DNA of 64,000 bases from Geosiphon pyriformis (lineage: Eukaryota; Glomeromycota; Glomeromycetes; Archaeosporales; Geosiphonaceae), in contig JAAOMT010000263.1 of assembly GCA_016748015.1 (NCBI GenBank), positions 7,899 to 71,898 on the forward strand. Direction: 5' to 3'. The notes below the pieces were generated by a model. The model made no database searches, was not told the DNA's origin, and saw only the letters and a program-made list of their open reading frames with translations. This document shows, one piece after another, positions 50,601 to 62,913 of the stretch. Positions within the stretch are counted from its first letter, which is position 1, and every line of letters begins with the position of its first letter. Made by a program: the position numbers and the translations under genes.

Positions 50601-51000
50601 AATTTCCATTCTTATTCAGTGCAAATCGACGTGAGTATCGCATTTTTTTGTTTGTTTTTTCTCATTACTAAGATAGTAAAAACTAAAGAACAAGCGGCAT
50701 AGATTTAATCACGATGTCGATGCCGTTCATCATTTATCCTCCGAGTGGAGCACACTGTTAGCTAGAAACGTTTCGTCTAAAAATAGCTAAGAAGGAAATT
50801 ACCAATAATTCAAATATCAAATACTGAAACCATTTCAAAGTTTAAAATTCTGGACTGTGATTTACTTTTTGCATTAATACCACCAAAACAAGTCAAGGTT
50901 ACCAAAATTTCATTGCATTTAAATAAAGTTAACGTTCTTCCATATAAATGAAAATTATTGGCTCTCTGGTTAAAAGAGCTACTTTAATTTGAGTTAGACC
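47621..51000. other. Intergenic region, relatively G+C-rich, no gene recognised
   Basis: Less A+T-rich than most gaps, so an unrecognised or decayed gene is possible. Short frames on both strands (for example 48230-48478, 49303-49530, 50335-50643) show no domain, and no set of in-phase exons could be built by eye. A small perfect stem TCTCGT-CA-ACGAGA lies near 48102. Confidence 0.4.
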
Positions 51001-53345
51001 CACTGTTTTCAAAGCCTAAGAAGGCCAGAAGTGTTTTATTAGATATTAAGCTTATTTTATATTGGAAACTTGTGATTTGGCAAAAAGGTTTAGTAAATAG
51101 AATTGACTCTATTCACATAATTTAGTTTAAAAGATTTTTCCAATTGACATAATATTTAATTGGGAAAATTATAACAAATTGAATTATAAACAAATAAAAT
51201 TTATAACATTAAAAAAGTTCATTCAAAATAAATACATATTATGTTTCAATATTAAAAAAACACTTGAAAATTTTTAATTTGAAAAAATACTTTAAAATAA
51301 CAATAATTTTTTTTAATTCAAAAGCTGAAATTGTTAATTTTTGTATTAATTTAATTTTAAACAATAAATCATTAATAAATATAATTGTTAATCACATTTT
51401 AATATAATTAGATAAAAACACTTGCACATGTTCAAAATATTAATAATTATTATTTATCATAATTAAAAATCTATTTTTAAATTGTTAAAAACAATTTTAA
51501 TTTGGAAACAAAATAATACTAATAATAAAATTATTATTATTATTATTGCTGTTAACAATAGATATTTACACCAAAAAAAATTATTTTAATTATAAAACAT
51601 ATGAATTTACAATTAGTTTAATAAATATCTAATTAATTTCTTATATCATTAATAGAAATTAATTTTTAAGAAAATTCTTTATTTATAATATCTTTAAAAT
51701 GCTTAAATTATCTATTATTTTTATTTTATTTTATTATTGATTTTAATTAAGTCACTAATTTGTTTAATAATTAAATATTTTGACTTGAGCATTATGTTTA
51801 ACTAGTTAAAATTAAAGTATGCATTACATAAAAACATATGTATTATGTTATTAATAAGAATTTAAATAAGTAATATTGCAGAAGTTATGTAAATTAAACA
51901 GACTTTGAAAAATTTAATAATAATTAGTAAGTGTAGTATTTAATTTATATTATATATAAATTTTTATAATCAGAAAAATTCAAAATTTAAAAAATTGTTA
52001 AATTAAAAATATGTATTAAATTAAGCAAATTTTTATAATGTAAATATAAATCTGTTCACAATGGTTATTAGCAAACTAAATAAAAAATTTCAACAAATTT
52101 TATTAATGATTTTTAATCGTTACAATGCGATATTGTATATATAAAATTTTAGATTAATTATTATTATTATAAGATTTTTCTTAATATGTTGTTATTTTTT
52201 AATTTATTATTTTATTAATAATAAATGAACAAAAACTTATTTAAAATTACCGACCAAAAATTCAATTTAATATTTATATACAAAAAGTTTTACATAATAA
52301 AAAATGGTTTAAGATATTAAATTTGAAAAATTTTCAATTTATCTGGCTGTTGAAAATTTGTTAGATAAATAAATTAGTTTTATCTTATCAAAAATTTTAT
52401 AACAAAAAATGCTATCAAGATGTAAATGGTTACTATTTTTCACAAAAATTTATACAAATAACTGTTTAAAATGCCATTTGGCTTTCAAAATTTATAATCT
52501 GAATTCAATTAAAATATTAATATAATCTTTCTTAAATATAAAAAAAGCTGAAATTTAAACAATAGTGATAACAAAAATTTAGATTTATATATGTTTTAAT
52601 AATTATAAAAAATAGTGATAAATATTTTATAATAATTTTATAGCTATAAAAACTTTTAGCAATTTTTTAGAAAAATTCTGAATAAATAAAAGTTTGAGGC
52701 ATTAATAATAATAAAATAATAATAATTTATTTATATTTACAATATTTTTGTATTTAATTTTTATGATTGTATGAAATTATTTGCAACAATTATTGTTATG
52801 TCAAAATTTAAGAAAAAAATTTAAAGTTTGATAATTTAAAGATAATAAATACATTGTAAATATAATTTTAAATCTTAATTAACAAATCTTCAAATAAAAA
52901 TTATTTATAAAAAAGCAATTTTTGGTGCAAAATTAAGTTAATAATTAATAATTAATTTAGAATTTAAATAAAAATATGTTGTTAAATTTATTTTTATAAT
53001 TATTAATTTATTAAGAAATAAGATTTTTTAATACATTTTGAGAGAAAAGCTTGATAAATAAACAGAATAGACCACGAACATTGAACGTCAGCCGTTACAA
53101 CTATTTAAGATTTCTTTTGTATTGCAAGGCTGTGTTAAATTTTTTCCCAGTCAAAATAGAATTCTAAAAACTTAATATTTAGGAAAACCCACCGAACTAA
53201 TAATTTTCATTTCTATTTTTTCGGATATTATATCATTAAAGACTTTTCTATGATTGCCTTCTTAGATTCTGAAATACATGATGTTCAAAAAGATGAAAAT
53301 CAGTTGCATCGATGTAACAAATTAGAATCATATCCAAATCGGCTG
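51001..53345. other. A+T-rich stretch, no gene recognised
   Basis: Nearly pure A+T from about 51080 to 53060, including an ATT run at 51530-51547. No coding signal. Confidence 0.55.
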
Positions 53346-53349
53346 TTTT

Positions 53350-54003
53350 ATATTTTGCATTTCAAGAAGCTTTGATTCAAGATTTAATTGAGAAGAAAGT
53401 CATAGTTGAAGTTTGATGACTCTCCGATTCAGGTAAAACTCTCATAAATGGTTTTACTTTATGACAAAAGTTAACAGAAGATATATGAAAGAACCAAATA
53501 AAGGCAGGAATTCTTCTGTCTAGTTAAGAATTTCTTCTAACTTAATATTTTTACCTTATTTAGCAACTCCCCGTTTTCCCATATTTCAGATTCTACCATA
53601 GCTAAGTAATTCAGCGGTAAAATTAAGGAAATAGCATTTTTACTAGGAAAGGCTAAATCTTGAGAATTGAAAACAGTTGCTGAATTTTTTAAGAATTTCA
53701 TTAAAAAATTAAGGTACTCTGTATAAATCAAGATATATTTTACCGCTATACATCTATCTAGACATAAACTAAAAAATATTCAATAACTTAAATAAATATT
53801 TAAAAACATATTTTAAGTTCCCTGAATTATCACCTCAAATTTTTGAGGTGAAATATTAGGCTGTGAAAAGATAATGTTATTATTTTCTCTATAAAAATAA
53901 TTACTAGAGAGTACTAGCAAATAAGCATTTAAAGTACTAATATTATTAAATCCATTGCCAAGCTCCGAAATCGTGCTGCGTAATAAATGTTCAAAGTACA
54001 ATT
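53350..54003 (-). pseudogene. BTB-BACK pseudogene, badly decayed
   Basis: Minus-strand pieces of the same family: MYFEHLLRSTISELGNGFNN then STLNAYLLVLSSNYF and NIIFSQPNISPQKFEVII match BTB exon 1; NSATVFNSQDLAF and LAMVESEIWE match BACK; the fragment at about 53350-53385 matches the start of TLDc. About ten codons of BTB (the SDVRI region) are missing, the BTB-BACK linker is gone and the TLDc domain is absent. It lies about 1.1 kb from the 3' end of the intact copy, in the same orientation, as if left from a tandem duplication. Confidence 0.75.
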
Positions 54004-55104
54004 CTTTATGTTTTTATGATTCCCTGTTTTATGTTTACTTTGGCAAAAAGATCCATTATTAGTAAAAGCAATCCTTTGAATTTTAGTTTTTGCACCCCTT
54101 TTATCACAGGATAAAACCATAAAAAGTTAAGAAGATTTCCTTCAACAAATTACCTAAATTTAATTAAGAATTGTAATTTTTCAATGTATATTATCTTGGT
54201 ATAGTCCCCGGCTATTTAAAAAGTGTAAATTTTTAGATTAAAATTAAACAAAATAACGATTGTATTTAATTTTTACAGAGCAATTATAAAGAAAATAAGA
54301 GACTTTAAATAAATTTTAGAAAGGAAACTTGACAAGCTTCAAATTTTTTCAATTAAAATAACTTCATTTTCTATTTATCAATTTTCAAAAATTGAATAAA
54401 AATAAAAACAGTGCAATTAAGCTGTTATTTTTTAATTGTAAACAACTGAATTAATATTAAAACTTGTTAAAAACTTTTAAATTAAATTGTATTTTTATTT
54501 TTCGAAAATACATATTATAAAAAATTAAACTAAATTTATGGATTAAAGGCCTGGTTTGGTGGTATTATTGTGTCAAATTAAAATTTAGATTAAATTTCCA
54601 ATTATGATTTAATAATATTTGTTTTAATTATAGTTAATAAGTTTTTTTAAAGATATTATTATTAATATTAAGGTAATAATAATAAAAATTTATCGCTAAA
54701 ATGCTTAATATAATTGAAATTAATTTTAAATAGAGAAATAATTGTTAAATTGTTGTTTTTGTGGTTTGATTTATATTTATATTTCACAATTAAATTATTT
54801 ACCAAAAATTACTATGCAGTTATCCAAATTCAGAAAAAAATAACTTGCAATACATATACGTTGATTCAATTGTTTGCTTGACTAGTTTTTTAAGATTTAT
54901 TTTATTGTTGTTTTTGGTAAAATTTCAAGTTTTGCAATATAATTATTATTAAAATAAGTAAAATAATATTTCATATTCAATTGTATATATTTATTTTGGG
55001 ATTTGAAGCAATAAGCTATGGATGACTCTACTGATGCAAATTTCTAAAATAGTGAGTCCCATTTAATATAAAGCTTAGAAAATGCAAAATGAATTGTATA
55101 AAAC
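54004..55104. other. Gap between BTB pseudogene and intact BTB gene
   Basis: A+T-rich, no gene recognised. Confidence 0.5.
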
Positions 55105-56611
55105 TCAATAGCGTATTTTTCTGATTTTAAAAACTTCATACTCCTCAACAAAGAAGCACACTCGTTCATTTTCAGAACCAGGCATTATTGCATCCTCATA
55201 TGATGAATCCTTTTGACAAGAGCATCCAGGACTATTTTGAAAATCACTACCACCCATTATAATACTACTCATACCGAAACCGGGTCCATGATCTGAGCTA
55301 CCAAAAGCTCCCTGTTCGCTAACTGATTTGCTAAGTTTAGCATTTTCAGCTTTGCCATCTCCAAGGGAAAAAATAAAACTTTTTTCTCCATCTAACCAAT
55401 CATCGTAAGAATGCCAAGAATATTGACTATATCCACCAATCAGTTGACCAGTTTCTTTCACTTTGATAACAATAATTGTTGCATTTTCATCATCGCATAA
55501 TCGATGAAAATCGGCTGGGGTAAATCCATCTCGACTGCCTCGAAGTAACAAGTCAAACCTATTTCCAAGTTGGTTTTGAAAAGGAGTATTGTTATCTTTG
55601 TCCTGAACCCAGTGATCAAGCTGCCTCACATTATGCAAATAAAGAAGCTTCGATTCTATATCTAGTTGAAGGCGAAATGGCTGAGCGTCTACAGATTTTT
55701 GCTGACTCCCCGGTACTAGATAGTGATGCAAAAGATCTTTATATAAAGTTCTAGGTAAAATTCTTCCAAATGGCTTTACTTTGTGATAGAATACAGCTGA
55801 GGATATATGAAAGAACCGTATTAAAGGTAGAAGCTCTTCAATTGATCCCTTAAAGGCCTCAAAGTTTTCATTTGTCCAATTTAGAATTTCCTCTGCTTTA
55901 ATATTGCTACCCGATTTGGCAACTCCCCATTCTATAATCTTTTCCCATATTTGAGATTCTTCTAAATTAAGGTCATCTCTGCATAGAACTGAAGCTAAAG
56001 CACTTTTGTTGAGGGTAGTGAACTCTTTTGAATTAAAGATTGCAGCTGGATTTCTAGCAGTTATGTCGGTAAAAAAATTTTGGAGCTTTTTAAAAGATCC
56101 ATGCCTATTGGATGTTTCACGTAAAGTGAAAAAGTTTTCTTTCATCTCTTCTTCATATTGTTCAATTAGGTAGTCTTCAAGGTGGCTAATTAGATCTTCC
56201 ATAATAAGCTCATCGGCGGCAACAAGCAATTCTATAATTATAGGTACTTCATATTCGTCAAGCAATATTTCACCACTATATATGTGTCTAGATAAACCAA
56301 TAAACAAATATAAATAAAATATTAGCAAGTATATTTTAAGCAAACTAAACTTACCGAAGTATCACCTCAAACATTTGTGGTGAAATATTAGGCTTAGAGA
56401 AGATAATGGTGTTATTTTCTCTTTTAACCCAATTACTAGAGAGTGCTACAGCAAAATAGGAGGATCTTGCTGCTAAAATCTGCGAGTGAGCATGAAAAGT
56501 TTTAGTATTAAGACCATTACCGACGATAATCCTAACATCTACGAATATTTCGTTATTCAATAAGGTGCCGAAGTCGCGAAGTAAAGCGTGGAGGAGTTTT
56601 TGGGACGCCAT
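55105..56611 (-). CDS. BTB-BACK-TLDc protein, intact
   Basis: Two exons on the minus strand, 56355-56611 and 55105-56287, with a 67-base GT/AG intron, giving 479 residues. BTB spans about 20-130 (FVDVRIIVGNGLNTKTFHAH, NISPQMFEVILRHIYSGEIL), BACK about 130-285 (IWEKIIEWGVAKSGSN, LLPLIRFFHISSAVFYHKVK) and TLDc about 300-475 (LLLRGSRDGFTPADFHRLCD, FIFSLGDGKAENAKLSKS, FFVEEYEVFKI). BTB-BACK proteins usually act as substrate adaptors of cullin-3 ubiquitin ligases; TLDc domains are linked to oxidative-stress and V-ATPase roles in other proteins. Whether either holds here is inference. The start MASQKLLHALLRDFG is chosen because the ATG and following residues are shared with the other copies; the frame stays open upstream. 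It is the only complete member in the window. Confidence 0.92.
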
Positions 56612-56726
56612 GAATCTCCAGAAATCACAATTTTTGGTCTTTATAACTCTGCCCACATTTTTGTTTACCTTGAGCAAGATCCGTGAGTCACTAATAGCGC
56701 AGTTTATGGCGTAGTCTTTTATTTTT

Positions 56727-56772
56727 TAATCTGCGATTGATTATCACAGATAACGTGATTTTAATCTGAAAT
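56727..56772 (-). promoter_or_regulatory. Conserved BTB-family upstream block with palindromic core
   Basis: The core at 56727-56753 has the best palindrome of the three: ATCTGCGAT and ATCACAGAT around a five-base centre. GATTTTAATCTGAAAT follows. The distance to the ATG at 56611 is 116 bases, against 118 for the copy at 285. Confidence 0.55.
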
Positions 56773-56870
56773 TTTTCATTTAAACAATATACCCCTACAA
56801 TAAATTATTCCCATAGCCATCGAGTATTTTTACTGCGTCAGTTAACAAATATTCTATTTAAAATAAATTA

Positions 56871-57562
56871 CCAGAGAGCACTGCCTACAGTAATCGGGTA
56901 TTATTCAAAACTTTTTAATCAGAAAATTGAATAGTAACCGTGGGTACTATACATGCATGGGGATACTTTATAAGATAGCAAAAAAATAATCGAACACAAA
57001 TTATGTAAACCTTTTAAAGCTAAGATAATTAAAATAATTTTTATAATATATTCTAATATTTGATTATTTTTAACAGATTTGTCACATTTATAATGAAGGG
57101 ATGGCAAATGAAATTAAAGAATATACTCCTTCTGGCAAAATTAAATGACCATCCTATGCAACAGTGGCTGAATGGGTGAAAAATGCATTGAAATTCCCTT
57201 AATTCAAAGATCATTCAAATGTTGTGGCATTTCAAATAAAATGGATAGATTGGAGGAAAAATTACTTCTCCATTTTCGAATGTACAATCTAATAGTATTA
57301 ATATTATTGTAATTCATTTTTAACAAGAAAGCAAAATACGTGATTAATCTTTGAATAATTATGAAAATAATTATAATATAGAAAAGAGGATTATAATGTT
57401 GACGAAAGTAATGAAACTGAAACAATATATATTAATAGTCATGAAGACTAAATATATAATAAATTCATAAAACACTCGGGTTTTATTCAATTCTTCAAAA
57501 TTAAAATCGTGTAGTGTACGCGGTCTTAATTATGGCAGGATACCATAGGCAGTGCTCTATGG
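56871..57562 (+). mobile_element. Short pogo-like DNA transposon (692 bp)
   Basis: The ends are inverted repeats of about 19-22 bp, CCAGAGAGCACTGCCTACAG on the left and CCATAGAGCACTGCCTATGG on the reverse of the right, each next to a TA (56869-56870 and 57563-57564), the target duplication of the Tc1/mariner/pogo superfamily. Inside lies only the end of a pogo/CENP-B-type transposase, so the element is an internally deleted, non-autonomous copy. It sits about 260 bases upstream of the intact BTB gene. Confidence 0.72.
57077..57450 (+). pseudogene. Pogo/CENP-B-like transposase C-terminal remnant
   Basis: The plus strand reads ICHIYNEGMANEIKEYTPSG then PSYATVAEWVKNALK; after a frame change IQRSFKCCGISNKMDRLEEK; after another VDESNETETIY. 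The phrase SFKxCGISNxxD with a preceding TVxxWVKxA is characteristic of the segment after the DDE core in pogo-type transposases, recognised from memory. The DNA-binding and catalytic parts are missing. Confidence 0.7.
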
Positions 57563-57564
57563 TA

Positions 57565-59374
57565 TTATATTAGATTTATTTGAATAATTAAATTTTATGT
57601 TTATTTAATTTATGAATTATCAAGGGGAACAAACAAATTTTCATAAATAATGTGCCGCAAAACATGTTTTTTATGGTCTGAAAGGCGTTAGGGTTGACCA
57701 AATGTTGTTAAATTGTGCCAAACCCTTTGTTTAAAATTATTTAAATTGATGGGATAGAAATATTAAGTTAAGCTGAAATTGATACCATCAAGGTAAGTGC
57801 GAAATATATGTTCGTAATTCTTGGTAGTTAAATTATTTTCTTGATTAAGAAAAGTTTAAAAGAGTGCACTAACATAATAGCATAGGAAATGAAGATGTAT
57901 TTTCTATCGCGCATCGGTAGAAAAATGGTATGCAATATATATTTCTAACTTTTTTGTCGAGATAAAAATTTTTTTACACCGAAAGGAATGGTAACATTTC
58001 AACAAAGGTTTTTTGTGAGTCAAAGCTATATGTCTTTAGCAATATAGAGTGAAAGCTCTTAATGAGATTTAGCCAAAGTTTAATCAAAGGAAATAAAAAA
58101 TCACTTACCAAAGCATAAGATTTTTATGCAAAAGAATCAAAATTTTGAAGTTACATTCATTTTTTATTTATAAGAGTAAAATTTAAATTTATTAAGAAAA
58201 TCAAACATATACGTATGACAAATTCAAACCGGAATATTTAAAATGAGAGTATTAATCTAATAGCATATTCTCTTGAAGATAGAATGAAAACAATATGTTT
58301 CATTGTCAAAATTAATTAAAAAAATTCCTTTTAAATTCTTACTACAATGTTTATTTAAAAATTAAATTGTGGTTTTTTGTGATCTTCCAAAAAGATATGT
58401 GAAACTACAATAAATATGAAGTTAAAAATGCTGTAAAGAAAAATGAAAAAGATGACTTGAATGCCATAAAGAATTTGTCGTTTATTTTAAGTTTTATTTA
58501 ATAACAAAACTTTGAAAATAAAATGTAAATAAAGATAAGTTTAATTTTTATTTTTTGATATTCAAAAAATTTAAATCAAATTATTTTAAATCAGTAATAA
58601 AACATATTCAAAAAGTACATAATTTAATGAAAATTTCAAAGCACTAATTAATAATATTAATTTTTTTTATTTATTTTTAAAAATTGGACAACTTTAAAAT
58701 TTTATTTACAATTTATTTGTATTTAAACCAATTTTTTTTTACTTTTTAAAGAAATAACAATTAATATTTAGCCTTCTATAGTATATTTCGAATTTTTGAT
58801 TCTAAAACAAGAATTTTAAAATTTATTATTATACCAAAAATTAAGATAATATACTTAAAAAAAAATGAAATTTGAAAAAACTATAAATATTTTTTTTGAT
58901 CAAATTGAATTCATGTAATTCAAACCTATTTTTTTTATTTTTATTTAAAATAAAATGTAAATGTAACAAATAAGTATTATATAAATTGCAAATTAATTGT
59001 AATTAAGCATTAGACTAATTAAAATTCTATGTAAATAATTCTGATTTTCTGTATATTTTAAAATATGTATCTATATGCCAATTTATTTATATTACCAAAT
59101 TTTAAAAAATTTGTTTTTTATATCGATAATTTCTTGTCAAAATTTTTGCTTTTAAAAATATTTGTAGTTACAGTATTTTATATTTTTGAAAGTTTTAAAT
59201 TATAAGTTATGTTAATATTAATTGTTTTATGAAAATTAAATGTTTTCTTGTTAAAATTATTACCAATAAAATTTTTGATTTTATTTTATATAAAAAAATA
59301 TTACTTACAAAGATTAATTTAAAATTCATTAATTTAAATAAAAAAATTCAATTAATCTTTGTTATATATTTCAG
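57565..59374. other. A+T-rich stretch between elements
   Basis: No gene recognised; composition turns to nearly pure A+T from about 58300. Confidence 0.5.
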
Positions 59375-60460
59375 GTGTTGGACTGCCGAGATCGTCAAGC
59401 GGCGATCGCTGCTTGCAAATCGGAGATTCTGTCGGGTGCGCCTGATTATCGCACTGCGATGGATGTTTGGCTGGCAAAGCCGGGGCATGTAGTCCATCCC
59501 TTTGGTTACAAAAAAACAATTTTTGATGAGCGGTATCGATGTTTCAATATTTTACAGCGCCAGGCGGTATGCCAGAGGTTTTTATGATATCGCCGAAGTA
59601 GTAGACTGGGAGAGAACCGTGATGGTCTGGCACCTTGAAGTCAGGTACCACGAGCAGGAAGTCGGCTGGATTTCGTTACGCAATGAAAGTCCTGCATGGT
59701 TTATTGCCGGTTGCTGAGAGAATGAAGATTTACAATAAGGATTATCTCAGCTTCAAATGTTTTAAATGTGATGAAGTAGAGTCGTCAGATCATGTTTTTG
59801 AATGCTGCGCTGATGCGGGATTGAGGGTATCCATTTTGAATTATGTTGAGAATTTTTGGAAATCTGAAGTTGGCGAGCAGTGGTACGGTTCAAAATTTGG
59901 TCTGAATTTGGCCGATTTGAATTGTTGAGTGATGTTACTGATGCTGCAAGGAAGTATATGACGCTAGCCAAGGGCTTCGTTTTTAAGGATTGGTTCGTGG
60001 ATTTACATAGTATCTTCGGGTCTGCGAAGCTGGCCACGGCAAAAGTTGTGGAACTTGTTAGATTGGTTATAGATCTTCACAGACAACGAGTCTGGATGGA
60101 TACGACTTCCAGATGGAGAAGCAGGGTTTGATCAGGAATGAGGATTCTGAGATTATCGATCAAGTGAGAAGATTAGATAAGGGTAGGTCGGTTTTGGTGG
60201 AAAGGTGCGGTTGTTGTATAGGTTACGGGTTCACGAAAGAAGCGTTTGATATCACATATTGCAACTTTGGTTTGCGAGGAATTTTTGAATTCAATCGTGG
60301 CGGATTTTTGCGTGTTAGTTGCTAGTGTGGTCTTGATTGGCTCAGGTGTTGATCAAGTGTATAGAGCGTTTAATATAGAACATATGAGTGTTGGACAAAA
60401 AAAGATTTTAATTATTGATTTATATATTTTTTGGAAGAATAACCTTGATTTTACAAAATT
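59375..60460 (+). pseudogene. LINE fragment, C-terminal part, frameshifted and G+C-richer
   Basis: Successive plus-strand frames (59375-59587, 59502-59717, 59635-59928, 59880-60131, 60113-60325, 60246-60464) hand over to one another, showing one coding region with several frameshifts. Landmarks: DYRTAMDVWLAKPGHVVHPF, RYARGFYDIAEVVDWERTVM, HGLLPVAERMKIYNKDYLSF, KCFKC and DHVFECC, ARKYMTLAKGFVFKDWFVDL. It is a 5'-truncated piece, as is usual for LINEs, with no endonuclease or reverse transcriptase core. It is related to the relic at 16454-17097. The sharp rise in G+C against its flanks marks the 5' border near 59375; the 3' border near 60460 is less exact. Confidence 0.7.
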
Positions 60461-60464
60461 TTGA

Positions 60465-62740
60465 GTTTTTGTTTTGATTTTAATTGATTTTGCTGAATCT
60501 TTAATGATTCTGATAAAATTCTAGAAATTTTATTCAAAACACTCAGATTTGGTCAAACTTTAATTGATTTTACCAATTTTAATATGTGGATAATTCAATT
60601 ATTGTATTTAATTGAATTTTTGAATTTTTGCAAATCAAGTTAATAATAATAGAAATACCGAAAAATTAAATTATGAAAATTAAGAATAATTTATATTGTT
60701 TGTTTTAAATGTCAATTAATAATTCAACAAATTAAAAAATTAAAAAAATAGTTATTAATTTTTTGTATCTAAAAAGCTGATATTTTAGAAATATGTTGCT
60801 GATAATTTTTGTAAGCTGACATAAAATTATAAAATTTAGATTAAACTTTAATCTTATAATAATTCAAATTATTTAAAATATTATATTATCATATTATTTT
60901 ATAATAAAATACTATTTTAATTATTTTACTTAATAATAAATACTTGAAATAAAAACAGACAATGCATTGCACAATGATTTTATGTGTCATTATTTTACCA
61001 AATCTGTGCAAAAATAAAATAATTCTAATTCATTAAATCAACGGGTTCAGTGTTTTAGCAGTAATAAAAAAATTATCCATTTTAAAATTCATCGAAAATA
61101 ATTGAAATTCATTTAAGGTTTTTGGAACTGTTTTTTATTTTAGTAAGCCTAAATAATGCTATTTACTAGACCAACATATAAGCAAATTGTATTTATTTTA
61201 TTTTTTATTATATAACAAGTAGCTGTAAAAACTTAATTCTATTCATTTACAGTTTTTGATATTACAACTATTTATTGAGTTTAAATTCAATATTAATAAA
61301 AAGAAATTGTGAATCAAAAGTATTGAAAATAAAAACTGTAAAATCTGATCTTGCTGAATTTTTTTACTATTACTTAGAATTTGGTAATAATATTTTTTAA
61401 TTTATAAAAAAATGATAATAAATTTTTGTTTATATTTGTGCTTTAATATGATTTTTTAATAACTTATTTTTTGATTTTAAAAAAATATTAATAAACAAAA
61501 CAAGACAAAACTAATTGTTAAAAAGACTATTTTTACATTAATAATACAGTTTTTTTTGTTAACTGTATTAATAAATAAAACTTTTTATCTTTTACAATTT
61601 TTTTTGCTATTAAATTATTTATATGTGTAACTACATAATAAATCTATTTTTCGGAATTATTTTCTAAGAATAAGCTCTAATAAAGACATGTTAATAGATA
61701 ATTTAGATTAAAATATACTGGCAAATTTAAGATTTGTAAAAAGTAACTGATTTATAATAACCTACAAAAATATTATAAAAAAGTGTTAATTTTGTTGTAA
61801 TTATTCTTCTGTGTAATGATTTCACATTTTTTCAAGAAATTTTCTATGTAGAAAAAGTATCGTGACAACAGATGAATTAAATATTAATTGTTTAAGATTT
61901 TTCAAGATATAAGATGCTTGTTAATTAATATAATAATGTGGTTTAATAAAGAAAGCTATGGAAAGTTTTATCTTTAACAGTTCTTTGAATTTAAGCTTTG
62001 AATGATGTAAAAAGATCAAAAATAATATTGAGCCAAAATTAGACAACACAAACCACAGAGAGCATATACTAGTCTGAATTGCCTATCTACTTGATCACTC
62101 ATGCCCAAGAAATAGCATATGTGAATGCTACAGAAATGTAAAGACCAAACATTTTTCTTCCTTATACAATTAGAATGAGATGTAATAAAATTGCAGTAAA
62201 GCAAACAAACCTGAATGGTTTTCTCCTATACCATCAGAATAAGGTGATTTACCTTCACTAATTTCTTTAGACATTTTTACTTTCCTGAGCACAAATTTCA
62301 GACTATTTTTTGACCAAAATGTATGCACAGTTGTTAAAAGACCAGATATTTTTTTCCTCCATCCCATTGAAATGAGGTGTAGCACAATTGTTAGCAAACT
62401 GTCCATGCAATGATGAACAGCTCATAGTGCGTTAAAATTATAAATGTGGTCAATTTAATTAAATCCATATTTACTTCAAGTTTTATGTTGTAATAAAATA
62501 GAAATTGAGAAAAGATTTATTTTATTACTAAACGTCCCATCATTGCAAAGGTTATGAAAAGTGAAAATATTTATACTGTGAGTCCTTTTTGTTACTTATT
62601 ATTAGCAAAAATTTTCAATCCATTGAAATATGCAGCATAGGATTTTGGTTTCTTAGTACGAAAAATATGGATTTCATTTTTATTTATATTATTATGAATT
62701 CCACACGATAAATTTAGGCCAGTCCAAAAATTGCGCATTT
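60465..62740. other. A+T-rich stretch with a small diverged repeat set
   Basis: No gene recognised in 60465-61980. At 62143-62383 three diverged copies of one motif occur (listed separately). Minus-strand frames at 62016-62406 overlap these repeats and have no known domain. Confidence 0.45.
62143..62383 (-). repeat. Three diverged copies of a ~45-bp motif
   Basis: On the minus strand, units near 62337-62383 (CACCTCATTTCAATGGGATG), 62201-62247 (TCACCTTATTCTGATGGTAT) and 62143-62185 (TTACATCTCATTCTAATTG) each continue into a GGARRAAAA-type segment and a GGTYTKT end. Spacing is unequal (about 136 and 62 bases), so this is a broken repeat rather than a regular array. Confidence 0.4.
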
Positions 62741-62742
62741 TT

Positions 62743-62913
62743 TTAAAAAAAGCAACTTATATACAAAATATAGGTAAGATTATCAACAAACTCTTTCTCT
62801 GTTCTAATAATCTCGAAAATAATTTCTTGTCGTTTAATTGTTTCAGAATCCAATTCTTTTTTGATTTCAGCTGGTACTTTAGCTTCAGAATTTGGCGGTA
62901 ATGTAATGACAAG
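62743..62913 (-). pseudogene. RhoGEF-like exon remnant (start of DH domain)
   Basis: The minus-strand frame reads LPPNSEAKVPAEIKKELDSE then TIKRQEIIFEIIRTEKEFVD and NLTYI before a stop. The phrase IKRQExIFExIxTExxFVxxL is the usual entry into the Dbl-homology domain of fungal Rho guanine-nucleotide exchange factors. Neither a start nor a downstream DH/PH continuation was found within the window on this strand, and no acceptor site precedes it. About 150 bases upstream (63060-63240) another frame gives MFEQSISIRKSIKYMIDL and CLYRPAQEVLRKANFDRG, perhaps the previous exon. Most likely a dead fragment. Confidence 0.5.
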
